Assembly: GCA_963726365.1 (NCBI GenBank)
Contig: CAVSCI010000018.1
Location: 1 to 64,000 of the forward strand
Reading direction: 5' to 3'
DNA from: JAABQG01 sp963726365
Lineage (GTDB): Bacteria; Pseudomonadota; Gammaproteobacteria; Burkholderiales; Burkholderiaceae_C
Length of the DNA stretch: 64,000 nt
Position 1 is the first letter of the stretch, and the number at the start of each line of letters is the position of its first letter. A program made the position numbers and the translations under genes. The notes beneath the pieces are model-generated. The model made no database searches, had not been told where the DNA came from, and saw only the letters and a program-made list of their open reading frames with translations. Shown here piece by piece: positions 19,159 through 27,912 of the stretch.

Positions 19159-20273
19159 ATGCAGACTTTTCATTGTGACCATTGCGGTCATCTCGTGTAC
19201 TTCGAGAACGTCCGGTGCGACGCCTGCGGCCATGCGCTGGGGTATCTGACCGACCTGCGAACGATGGGCGCGCTGGTGCCTGCGCAGGACGGGCTCTGGC
19301 AGCGCGTTGGCGCCGACGCAAACCATCATCGATACCGGATGTGCCGCAACTATTCGGTGCACAACGTCTGCAACTGGATGCTTGCAGAGCATGACCCCAG
19401 CGACCTGTGCGAATCCTGCCGTCTCACGGAGATCATTCCGGCGCTGGGTTTGCCGCAGAACAGGATCTCCTGGTACCGCATGGAGCAGGCCAAGCGACGG
19501 CTGATCTACACGCTGGCGACGCTGGGGCTGACGCCCACCAGCAAATTGGACGATCCGGTGAAGGGCCTGGCCTTCCGGTTTCTGGCCGACAGCGCGCAGT
19601 CGGGCAGGGTCATGACGGGTCACCACAGCGGTGTCATCACGCTCAACATCGCCGAGGCCGATGATGTGCTGCGCGAGCGCACCCGTTCGCAGATGGGCGA
19701 GCCCTATCGCACGCTGCTGGGCCACTTCCGGCACGAAATCGGCCACTACTACTGGGATCGGCTGTTTGACGCGGAAGATCGGCGGGCCTCCTTCAGGATG
19801 CTTTTCGGTGACGAGCGCGCCGATTACAGCGCAAGCCTGCGACGCCACTATGAACAGGGGCCAGCCCCCAACTGGCAGCAACGCTTCGTCAGCGCCTATG
19901 CAAGTTCCCATCCCTGGGAGGACTGGGCCGAAACCTGGGCGCAGTACCTGCACATGGTCGATGCGCTGGAGACTGTGCAGGCGGTCGGGTCTGGAACTCG
20001 CGCCATTGCGCCATGGACGATCCCTCCCTGGAGCAGCGCTCGAATCCCGGGGCCGCCGAGTCTTTCGATTCGATGCTGGCGCGCTGGTTTCCGCTGAGCT
20101 ACATGCTGAACAACCTGCACCGCAGCCTGGGCATGCCCGACGGCTACCAGTTCAGTCTGGCCGCAACGGTGATTCACAAGCTCCGGTTTGTTCACGACCT
20201 GGTGCAGGCCCGTGCCGCCCGTCCTGGCCCGTCCGTGTCCACGCCACCGGTGACTGCAATCGCCACTGAATGA
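19159..20273 (+). CDS. Putative zinc-binding metallopeptidase with N-terminal zinc ribbon (one frameshift)
   Basis: The N-terminus is a zinc ribbon (CDHCGHLVYFENVRCDACGH) with further Cys pairs (CRNYSVHNVCNW, CESCR). The peptidase core has HEIGHYYWDRL near residue 195 and a downstream EDWAETWAQYLHM, consistent with a gluzincin-like active site. The frame shifts near 19990 (after LETVQAVGSG); the C-terminal part is ARWFPLSYMLNNLHRSLGMP. Proteins of this kind occur widely in proteobacteria as putative zinc-binding peptidases; no substrate is known to me. Confidence 0.8.
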
Positions 20274-20287
20274 GGTTGCCGGGCCGC

Positions 20288-20307
20288 TATGCGTGCTACC
20301 GCACAGA
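20288..20307. promoter_or_regulatory. Putative Crp/Fnr-family operator, one strong half-site
   Basis: TATGCGTGC-TA-CCGCACAGA. The right arm is identical to the perfect palindrome at 26740; the left arm keeps 5 of 9 positions. It lies 200 bp upstream of the DUF1328 gene, so its relevance is uncertain. The rest of 20274-20506 holds nothing I recognise. Confidence 0.3.
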
Positions 20308-20506
20308 TTTGTAGATCAAAGATGGGTAATCTTAAAAAAGAGAAGCGGAATGGAATTGCATCGAGGGCTGTCGGCCCCGAGGGAGTGGTTGCCAATGAGC
20401 CGGCGATCGTTCCGGCCCGCTGATCCGGTCCTGGGAAGGCCACGAGAGTACCTTCCCTTGTGTTCAACCCATTGCCGGACCCAAGGTCCGGAAGACGGAG
20501 GCCAAC

Positions 20507-20668
20507 ATGTTGAGATGGGCAGTCATTTTTTTCCTCGTTGCGATCGTCGCGGGAGTCCTGGGTTTTGGCGGCATTGCCGCAGGCGCCACGGAGATCGCAC
20601 GAATCCTGTTTTATGTGTTCCTGGTTGTGTTCCTGGTCACGCTGGTCATGGGCGTCATGCGGCGATGA
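20507..20668 (+). CDS. DUF1328 small membrane protein (YtjA-like)
   Basis: 53 residues: MLRWAVIFFLVAIVAGVLGF, GGIAAGATEIARILFYVFLV and an end VMGVMRR, two transmembrane helices. The RWAVIFFLVAIVAGVLGFGG signature is typical of DUF1328/YtjA proteins. A GACGGAGG ribosome binding sequence precedes the start. It is below common ORF length cut-offs. Confidence 0.88.
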   Translation: MLRWAVIFFLVAIVAGVLGFGGIAAGATEIARILFYVFLVVFLVTLVMGVMRR

Positions 20669-20769
20669 CCTTGCAGTGATCGGGTTCCCACGCTTTTCCC
20701 CGGGCTCTGTGGCGCGCGCTTCGGCTTTCGCCTGGCCCGGCCCCTTCAATTGATAAAAAAGGTAAATCT

Positions 20770-21045
20770 ATGAGCGATTTCAAAGACGCTGTTTCGGGTG
20801 CCGAGGACATGGTCGCAGACGCGGCCCATTCAGCCTCCCGGGAATATGCCGTGGCGCGCCGCAATATCCAGGGCGCGTTGGACGACGCCATCTCCCGTCT
20901 CGACGATGCACGTCGGGCTGTGAAGATGGGCGCCCGCGACGCCGCGGACGCCACCGACGGCTATGTCCGGCGCAACCCGTGGCAAGCCCTCGGCGCCGCT
21001 GCGGCCGCCGGACTCGTCATCGGGCTCCTTGTCAGGCGCCGTTGA
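20770..21045 (+). CDS. DUF883 / ElaB-YqjD-family protein
   Basis: 91 residues: a long amphipathic helix (DMVADAAHSASREYAVARRN) followed by the C-terminal membrane anchor RNPWQALGAAAAAGLVIGLL ending VRRR. This matches ElaB/YqjD, inner-membrane proteins that bind ribosomes in stationary phase in E. coli. The start follows a ribosome binding region AAAAAAGGTAAATCT. Confidence 0.88.
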   Translation: MSDFKDAVSGAEDMVADAAHSASREYAVARRNIQGALDDAISRLDDARRAVKMGARDAADATDGYVRRNPWQALGAAAAAGLVIGLLVRRR

Positions 21046-21195
21046 TTCATGTCGCGCGGCGGCGCGGGCCGCCGCGCTTCAGGCGCAAGGCAGTTTGCTT
21101 CAATAAATGTAGCAACTTATGACCATTTGACGATGGGAAAGTGTCGATTTGGCTTGTATTTCCAGAGAAAACGGGCTGAATCTGCCTTGAACGCC

Positions 21196-21942
21196 CTAGC
21201 GCTGGCACACGTCGCTCAGCAGGCGGTCCATTTCCTTCTTGACCACGCCGTAGCATTCGCAGGTCTGTGCCTCCAGGCCCTTGCGGTCCAGCACGGAGAT
21301 GTGGCCGCGTCGGTAGCTGATCAGGCCGGCCCGCTGCAGCTTGCCGGCCGCTTCCGTGACGCCTTCACGGCGCACGCCCAGCATGCCGGCGACCAGCTCC
21401 TGTGTCATGGTCAGCTCCTGGGTCGGCAAGCGGTCCAGCGTCAGCAGCAGCCAGCGGCACAACTGCTGCTCCAGCGAATGGTGCCGGTTGCACACGGCCG
21501 TCTGCGCCATCTGGGTCATCAGCGCCTGGGTGTAGCGCAACAGCAGGCGCTGCAGCGGCCCGGCGCGGTCGAACTCGGCCTTCAACAGGTGCCTGTCCAG
21601 CTTGTAGCCGTAGCCGGCGGTCTGCACCACGGCCGAGCTGGGCGTGGTGTCGCCGCCCATGAACAATGAAACGCCGACGACGCCTTCGTTGCCCACGCCC
21701 GCGGTCTCGGCGGAGGCGCCCGATTCGGTCACGTAATGCAGCGACACGATCGAGCTGGTCGGAAACCAGGCGTGGCGCAACTGGCTGCCCGGCTCGTACA
21801 CGGATTCGCCCAGCGGCATCAGCACGCCTTCAAGATGGGGTGCCAGGCGTTCGAAGTCCGCGGCGGGCAGCGCGGCCAGCAGATGGTTATGCAGGGGGCT
21901 ATGGGTTGCGCCCAGGGTGGATTTCGGCATCGCTGACATCAT
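21196..21942 (-). CDS. Crp/Fnr-family transcriptional regulator
   Basis: About 248 residues from MMSAMPKSTLG. The N-terminal cyclic-nucleotide-binding-like beta roll (ADFERLAPHLEGVLMPLGES, then PTSSIVSLHYV) lacks the residues expected for cAMP contact and the cysteines of Fnr. The C-terminal winged helix is LTMTQELVAGMLGVRREGVT followed by EAAGKLQRAGLISYRRG. The start ATGATG overlaps the stop of the upstream response regulator, so it is the last gene of a kinase - regulator - Crp operon. The recurring palindrome TGTGC-N6-GCACA in this neighbourhood has Crp geometry and is its most likely site. Confidence 0.88.
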   Translation of the reverse strand: MMSAMPKSTLGATHSPLHNHLLAALPAADFERLAPHLEGVLMPLGESVYEPGSQLRHAWFPTSSIVSLHYVTESGASAETAGVGNEGVVGVSLFMGGDTTPSSAVVQTAGYGYKLDRHLLKAEFDRAGPLQRLLLRYTQALMTQMAQTAVCNRHHSLEQQLCRWLLLTLDRLPTQELTMTQELVAGMLGVRREGVTEAAGKLQRAGLISYRRGHISVLDRKGLEAQTCECYGVVKKEMDRLLSDVCQR

Positions 21943-22768
21943 TGGCCTTCCACGATTTCCATGCCGATGCCCCGGTAACCGAGGAAGCGGCACGACTCGT
22001 TGAACATGGGCTGCCCGCTGACCCGGAACTGCCGGGTCGTGCCATCGGGATTGACGCGGTGGAACACAAAGTCGAGGAAGGGCTGGCGGGCGGCAATGGT
22101 GGCGCGCAGCTCGGCGCGCTCGGCTTCGTTCCAGCCCGCGTCGTCCGCGGCGGCCGACGTGGCGTCGGCCAGGGGTTCGACCTGGACACCGAGCATCTCC
22201 AGCGCCGGCCCGGAGACCTTGGTGAAATGGCCGCTCTCGTCCTGCTCCCAGTACCAGTCCGAGGCCAGCTCGGTCAGGCTGCGAAAGCGCGCCTCGCTCT
22301 CGCGCAGCTCGGCGGTGCGCTCCAGCACCGTCTGCTCCAGCAGCTTGCTGTAGTTCTCGAGCTTCTTGTACAGCAGGCGCACTTCGAGCATGTTGTGGAT
22401 GCGCGTCTTGACCTCGACCAGGTCAAACGGCTTGCTGATGAAGTCCTTCGCGCCGGCCTGCAGGGCGCGCAGCTTGTGGCCGGGCTGGGCGGTGAGCACC
22501 AGCACCGGCAGGTAGGGGTCGTCCACGTTGGTCTTGAGCCCCTCCATCACCTGGAAGCCGTCCATCACCGGGCATCTGCAGGTCGAGCAGGATCAGGTCG
22601 TAGCGGTTCTTGCGGTGCAGCGCGCAGACCTCCTGCGGATTCAGGGTGGAGGTGAGCTGGGTGTAGCCTTCCCCCTGCAGCAACTGTTCCAGCAGGCTCG
22701 ATATTGGCCGCCTGATCGTCGACGATCAGGATGCTGGCATTGCGGATGTCGGCGGGGGTGACTTTCAT
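21939..22768 (-). CDS. Response regulator with receiver and PAS domains (two frameshifts)
   Basis: The N-terminal receiver domain (ASILIVDDQAANI; phosphoacceptor in DLILLDLQMP; VLVLTAQPG; Lys in FISKPFD) is followed by a coiled coil (LLEQTVLERTAELRESEARF) and a C-terminal PAS domain (SDWYWEQDESGHFTKVSGPA). It has no DNA-binding or output enzyme domain. Frameshifts lie near 22700 (after VDDQAANI) and near 22567 (after LQMP). The start overlaps the kinase stop by four bases and the stop overlaps the Crp start, so the three are co-translated. Confidence 0.85.
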
Positions 22769-25700
22769 GGCGTTTCCTTTTCGGCCGGCAGGCCGGTTTC
22801 AGTGTCGGAAGATTTCAGGGCGGCGTCCAGCGCCTCCATGAACAGGCTGACCTTGATGGGTTTGGTCAGGTAGCAGAAGAAGCCGGCGTCCAGGCCCGCC
22901 GCGATGTCGCGCGGCACGGCATTGGCGCTCAGCGCGATGATCGGGATGTGCGCCGTGGCCGGTTCGGCGCGCAGGATCTTCATGGCTTCGATCCCGCTGA
23001 TGCCGGGCAGGTGGATGTCCATCAGGATCACATCGGGCTGGTGGGCGCGGGCGAACTCGATGCCCAGGCTGCCATCGGCCGCGCTGAGCAGACGCAGATC
23101 GGGGCGGCGCTCGATCAGCTGCTCGACCAGTTCGAGGTTGGCCGGGTTGTCTTCAACGTACAGCACCGTGCGGTGGGGCGTGCCATCGGGCAGCGGGCGC
23201 CGAGGTCGGCGTCGTCGTTGAGGCCTCGCGGCTCGTGGTGCGCAAACTGCGGCTCGGTGGTCCGGGCCAGCTCGATCCAGAACACGGTGCCTACGCCGAC
23301 GGTGCTCTCCACGCCCACGCTGCCGCCCATGCGTTCCACCAGGCGCTTGGTCACCACCAGGCCGATGCCGGTGCCTTCTTCCAGGCTGGACTCCTTGCCG
23401 AGCCGGTTGAACGGCTGAAAGAGCTGGCCGAGCAGCCCGGGCGCCATGCCTTCGCCGGTGTCGCGCACGCTGATGCGGATCGAATCCGGCGGGCACGGGC
23501 AACATTCCACGACGACCGTCCCGTCGGGCCGGTTGTACTTGATGGCGTTGGACAGCAGGTTGATGAGGGACTGCTTGAGCCGGGTCCGGTCGGCATTCAC
23601 ATACAGGGACTGAGCCAGGTGCGGAAAGCTCACGCTGATGCCGCGCTGCTGGGCCTGCGGCTCCATCATCGCCCGGCACTCGTTGAGCAACTCCGCCAGG
23701 GCCACGGGTTCGGTGGACAGGGCCGCCTTGCCCGACTCGATCAGCGCCAGGTCCAGGATCTCGTTGATCAGCTCCAGCAGGTACCAGCCGGCCTTGAGGA
23801 TCTGCTCCAGATTGCGCTTTTGCACCGGGTTTGGCGCGGGGGTGCCGGACGCCAGCAGCTGGGTGAAGCCCAGGATGGCATTGAGCGGCGTGCGCAACTC
23901 ATGGCTCATGCTGGAGAGGAAGTCCGACTTCGCCACATTGGCCTTGTCGGCCACGGCGCGGGCCCGCTCGAGCTCGGTGTTCTTGTCCTGCAGGACCTGC
24001 TCGAGGCGCACGCGCTCCGCTTCAATCTGCAGGCGCGCGGTGTTGTCGGTGCCGATCAGCAGGTAGCCGATGATGGCGTTCTGGTCGTCGCGCAGGGCCG
24101 TGACGGACAGCATCGCCGGCAGGCGGCTGCCGTCCTTGCGCACGTAGGTCAGCTCGTAGATGTCCTCGATGCCGCGCGAGGCCTTGAACGCCAGCGCCTC
24201 GAAGCCGGGCTGGATCGGCGTGTCGAGCTCGGTGCTCAGGGTTTGCGCCCGCTGGATCAGCTCCTGCGGATCGGAGATCTCGGCCGGTGTGATCTTGTTC
24301 ACCACGTCCACCGCCGCGTAGCCCAGCATGCGCTCGGCGCCGACGTTGAAGATCTGGATCACGCCACGGGCGTCGGTGGCCATGCATGAGAAGTTGGCGT
24401 TGCTGAAAATGGCGGCCTGAAGGGCGCCGGCCTTGGCCAGCGCGGCTTCGGCCTGCCGGCGCGCGTCGATGTCGGTGATCACGATGCGCAGCACGGGCAC
24501 GGCCTCGTCGCCTGCGCGGGAGGCGGCCAGGTGCACCCAGAACAGCCTGCCGTCGCTTCGGCGCATGCGCAACTCCACGGCCTGCGGCATGCTGGAGCGG
24601 GTGAGTTCCCGGATCATCGTGCGGTAGATGTCGGCGTCCTTCTCGAAGACAAAGCGTGCGACCGGCTGTCCGACCAGCGCGCTGCGGGCCGGGCCCAGCA
24701 GGTTGGCGGCCGTCAGGTTGGCCTCCTTGATCAGGCCCTCGACGCTCAGGGTGCAATAGCCCACGGGCGCCAGGTCGTACAGGTCGAAATAGCGCGCGCG
24801 CGCCAGGTCCAGCGCCGCCTGCGAGTTGCGCAGCTCCTGGTTCTGCATCTCCAGCTCGATTTTCTGCTCGCTCAGGGCATGCTGCGCCTCGTATTCGCGC
24901 GTGACATCGCGAAACACCAGCACGGCGCCGATGACCTGGTCATGGGCGTCGCGGATCGGCGCGCAGCTGTCGGCAATGTCGGCCTCCGTGCCGTCACGGG
25001 CGATCAGCACGGTGTGGTTGGCCATGCCTTGCACCGTGCCCAGGGCCAGGGTTTCCATGATCGGGAGCCTGGCGATCTTGCGGGTGGCCTTGTTGACGAT
25101 GTGAAAGACTTCATCCACGGGCCTGCCTTCGGCTTGCGCCTGGGTCCAGCCGGTCAGGCGTTGCGCGAGCGGATTGAGCAGCGTCACGCGGGCCTGCAGG
25201 TCGGTGGCGATCACCGCGTCGCCAATGGAGTTCAGCGTCACGGCGAGCTTCTCCTCGCTGATCTGCAAGGTTGCATTGGCCTGTTGCCAGCTGCTGGTTC
25301 GTCGCTTCCTGCGTGCTGAGCAAATGCCGGGTCTCGTCGTGCACCAGGTTCCTGACCCGCTGCTGCAGCTGCTGATGGATGAAATAGACGAAGGCCAGCG
25401 CCAGCAGCACCGTCAGCAGGCTGGCGACCACGATGCTGTTGAACAGCCGGTTCATCCTGAGCTGGAACTCGGTTTCGCGCTGCGCCAGGGCGGCTTCTTC
25501 CAGTCCGATGAAAGTGCCCATCTCGGTGCGAATGGCGTTCATGAGGCGCTTGCCCTCGCCACTGGTGGTCAGCGTGATCGCCGATGCCAGGTCGCCGCTG
25601 CGGCGCAAACCGATGGCCCGTTCCATGTAGGCCAGCTTCGCATCCACCAGCGGCACCATGGCGTCCAGCGATCTGTCAGCTTCCGGGATCACGGTGCGCT

Positions 25701-25980
25701 CACGCAAGGCCTTGAGGCGGTCAGCGACGTTATCGCGCACCGCCAGGTACGGCGCCAGATAGGCTTCGTCACCGGTCAGCAGGTAGCCGCGCTGGCCGGT
25801 CTCGGCATCCACCAGAGCCGCCAGCAACTGGTTGCCACCGCGCAGCACGGTGGCGGCGTGACGCCGGTCGTTGGCGGCATCCCCGATCTGGCTGAATGAC
25901 AGGAACGAAATGGTGACGCCCAGGCCGACCAGCAGGGCCGCGGCGGCGATCCAGGCGAAGAATTTGTGGGCTGTTTTCAC
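22765..25980 (-). CDS. CHASE3 - multi-PAS hybrid sensor histidine kinase with C-terminal receiver (two frameshifts)
   Basis: About 1,070 residues. The N-terminus, probably from GTG at 25980 (VKTAHKFFAWIAAAALLVGL), is a membrane helix, a periplasmic CHASE3 domain (GGNQLLAALVDAETGQRGYL) and a second helix. Three PAS domains follow, then HisKA with the phospho-His in SHELRTPLNAILGF near residue 691, a HATPase domain (DTGEGMAPGLLGQLFQPFNR, GTGIGLVVTKRL), and a receiver with DVILMDIHLPGISG. Extra bases near 25270 and 23200 split it. The operon structure suggests it signals through the PAS response regulator to the Crp-type regulator. Confidence 0.88.
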
Positions 25981-26330
25981 GAGCAGCGGGCCCGGCCAAC
26001 GGTGTGGCAAAGGCGCTGGGGCCCCGGGCGGACCTGCTTTTCCGGCGCATGGCGTAAGGGCGTGAACAACATGGGCAGGTTCCTTGTATAGATGGGTCGA
26101 TCCGGGCGGCCAGTTGCGCAGGACGGACCCGCAAACAGCGCTGTGGGCCGTGCAGTTTGACAGTTTTTCCCTTGCTGGAGCCGAAAGCAACAAGCATGGC
26201 GGGGTCCGGATCGAGCGTCTGTGCGCCAGCGCACGCAGGTTCCGGTGGCGTTGTGTCGGCGATCAACGGCAACGGGCCGCAAATGCGGCCCATGCTGGTT
26301 CAGCGCCTGGCTGCGCCGGGGCTTGCGGGC
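25981..26330. other. Intergenic region upstream of the sensor kinase operon
   Basis: 350 bp. It contains the Crp-type palindrome at 26218-26237. An upstream in-frame extension of the kinase frame exists but looks non-coding (Pro/Ala/Cys-rich without family character). I see no other gene. Confidence 0.45.
26218..26237. promoter_or_regulatory. Putative Crp/Fnr-family operator upstream of the kinase - regulator - Crp operon
   Basis: TCTGTGCGC-CA-GCGCACGCA, an inverted repeat GTGCGC-N2-GCGCAC within the same TGTGC-N6-GCACx frame as the perfect site at 26740. It lies about 240 bp before the kinase start and would allow autoregulation. Confidence 0.45.
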
Positions 26331-26615
26331 TTACAGCTGCGACTTGAAGTAGCTGAAGGAATGCGTGAACGCATCGCGGATTTTTTCCATCTCGGCGACG
26401 GTGGTTTCCCAGGCATCCTCGGTGGCGGCTTTCATTTCTTCGAGCTTGCCCTTGGCAAGTTTCGATTGATGGCGCAGCTTGGCCATTTCTTCCTTGTATT
26501 TCGCGCGGGCCTCTTCCTTGGCATCCTGGGCCTTGGCTTCGAGGGCATCCATCTTGGCATCCAGCTCGTCGAGCTGAAGTTTCATTTTGGCAATGTAGAC
26601 GTCTCTGTTGGACAT
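26331..26615 (-). CDS. Coiled-coil stress protein (sll1863-like)
   Basis: 94 residues from MSNRDVYIAKMKLQLDELDA, preceded by a good ribosome binding site (AAGGAGTT). Almost the whole protein is a predicted coiled coil rich in Lys, Glu and Ala (KAQDAKEEARAKYKEEMAKL), ending IRDAFTHSFSYFKSQL. It resembles the sll1863-type stress-response proteins found in many proteobacteria. Divergent from the small membrane protein at 26810, with the perfect palindrome between them. Confidence 0.78.
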   Translation of the reverse strand: MSNRDVYIAKMKLQLDELDAKMDALEAKAQDAKEEARAKYKEEMAKLRHQSKLAKGKLEEMKAATEDAWETTVAEMEKIRDAFTHSFSYFKSQL

Positions 26616-26739
26616 GGTGGTAACTCCTTGGGATTGGAAAAATGGTTGGTTGGCCGGTAGCTCAGCGAAGTTGAAGATCGATCTCGTGGTTCCCTCTCGA
26701 CCTGACATGCCATCAGATTAGTCGGACGTGCGAAAGAGG

Positions 26740-26759
26740 TCTGTGCGGTCCCGCACAGA
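26740..26759. promoter_or_regulatory. Perfect Crp/Fnr-type palindrome TGTGC-N6-GCACA
   Basis: TCTGTGCGGTCCCGCACAGA: two exact 9-bp arms around TC. The spacing TGTGC-GGTCCC-GCACA equals that of Crp sites (TGTGA-N6-TCACA). It lies 51 bp before the ATG at 26810 and about 125 bp before the leftward gene at 26615. Confidence 0.65.
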
Positions 26760-26809
26760 GGGTGGGGGATCGTTCACCTATCGTCTGGGTCATTTCTGAG
26801 AACCCTTCA

Positions 26810-27025
26810 ATGAACTTATCCAAACTCATCGGCATCATCCTGATCGTCCTGGGCGGCCTTGGCCTGGCCTACGGCGGCTTCAGCTACACCAAGGAAACCA
26901 GCGCCGTGAAGCTCGGGCCGCTGGAGCTCAAGGTCCAGGAGCGCGAGCGCATCAACATCCCGCTGATCGTCAGCGCCGGCGCCATCGTCGCCGGCGTGGT
27001 GCTGCTGGCCATGGGGCGCAAGTAG
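26810..27025 (+). CDS. Small two-helix membrane protein
   Basis: 71 residues: MNLSKLIGIILIVLGGLGLA begins a first membrane helix, a polar stretch VKLGPLELKVQERERIN follows, and a second helix IPLIVSAGAIVAGVVLLAMG ends in RK. The length and topology resemble DUF3185-like proteins, but I am not sure of the family. It is placed right after the perfect Crp-type palindrome. Confidence 0.75.
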   Translation: MNLSKLIGIILIVLGGLGLAYGGFSYTKETSAVKLGPLELKVQERERINIPLIVSAGAIVAGVVLLAMGRK

Positions 27026-27121
27026 GCTGGGCGGGGGGAGCGGGCTGCTGGCGGCGGGCGCCCTTGACCCGCCGGTTACGTGGCGTTAGTATTACATCTG
27101 TTATTACGAGATGGCGTCCCC

Positions 27122-27353
27122 ATGCACACCCTCAAGCTCACCCAGATCGGCAATTCGGTTGGCGCCGTTTTGCCCGAAAGAGCCTGCTGGCCCGACTGAA
27201 CCTGGAAAAAGGCGAATCGAGTTCTACGTGACGGAAACGCCCGACGGGCTGCGCATCGACCACGCACGACCCTGAATTCGAGGCCGAGATGCGCAGGTTG
27301 GGCGCGAAATCATGAAAGAGCGCCGGGACGTCTTGCGCGAGCTGGCCAAGTGA
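27122..27353 (+). pseudogene. AbrB-type antitoxin remnant or error-broken gene
   Basis: The start MHTLKLTQIGNSVGAVLP is the classic SpoVT/AbrB swapped-hairpin beginning. Further pieces in shifted frames read SLLARLNLEKG, FYVTETPDGLRI, HDPEFEAEMR and IMKERRDVLRELAK. At least three indels in 230 bp break the frame. Its stop overlaps the GTG of the next gene, as expected for a Phd/AbrB - Doc toxin/antitoxin operon. Confidence 0.65.
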
Positions 27354-27758
27354 GCACGCTGGCGTCTGGATCGACCGGGCGGTCATGCTGGCGGCTACAC
27401 GACATGCAAGCCTGGCCGAACACGGCGGCGGTGTCGGCGTGCGCGACGTAGGCCTGCTCGAATCGGCCCTGGCCGGACCTGCTGAACCTGGAAGCCTACG
27501 GCGAGCCGGACGCGCCCGCACGTGGCCGCTGGCCTACGGCTATGGCATCTCGGCCTGGCAAGAATCACGCCTTCATGGACGGCAACAAGCGCACCGGCCT
27601 TCGTGGCCGCCGAACTGTTCTTGCGATTGAACGGGTTCATCGCTTTCTGGCCTCGGAGGCCGACGGCCGTGCTCACCATGCTCGCGGTCGCCGCCGGCGA
27701 CCTCAGCGAAGAGGCCTTCGCCGCCTGGCTGCGCGGCCACGCTGTGCCCAGGGCCTGA
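27350..27758 (+). pseudogene. Doc/Fic-family toxin, frame broken
   Basis: Pieces in different frames give RAVMLAATRHASLAEHGGGV, GVRDVGLLESALA, the active-site motif HAFMDGNKRT, FVAAELFLRLNGF and the end LAVAAGDLSEEAFAAWLRGH. HAFMDGNKRT is close to the Fic/Doc HPFxDGNKRT motif. Doc toxins phosphorylate EF-Tu. Several indels interrupt the gene. Because the pieces stay conserved, either recent decay or local sequencing error is possible. Confidence 0.68.
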
Positions 27759-27767
27759 ATTCGGCGC

Positions 27768-27815
27768 AAGAACGGCCACATCCCAGCGTCAAATGGTGAT
27801 AGGCAGCTCCTGATT
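27768..27815. repeat. Dispersed repeat copy R3
   Basis: ACGGCCACATCCCAGCGTCA, then AATGGTGATAGGCAGCTCCTG; the CCAGCGTCAAATGG core matches the other copies. It lies between the Doc remnant and the second BMP gene. Confidence 0.5.
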
Positions 27816-27912
27816 CAGGAGTGCTCAACGCCCTTGGTAAAATCAACGCAAAGGCTGCTGCCCCGGCAGCCTTTTGCTTTTTCAGTCATCCGGGGCCATG
27901 TAGAGGAACACC

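Noticed and set aside
20700..20735. Further Crp-type site TCTGTGGCGCGCGC upstream of the DUF883 gene
   Set aside because: Only the left half resembles the palindrome; the right half does not match.
25981..26193. Upstream extension of the sensor kinase from ATG 26193
   Set aside because: The extra 71 residues are Pro/Ala/Cys-rich with no signal-like start, while the membrane helix begins right after GTG 25980.
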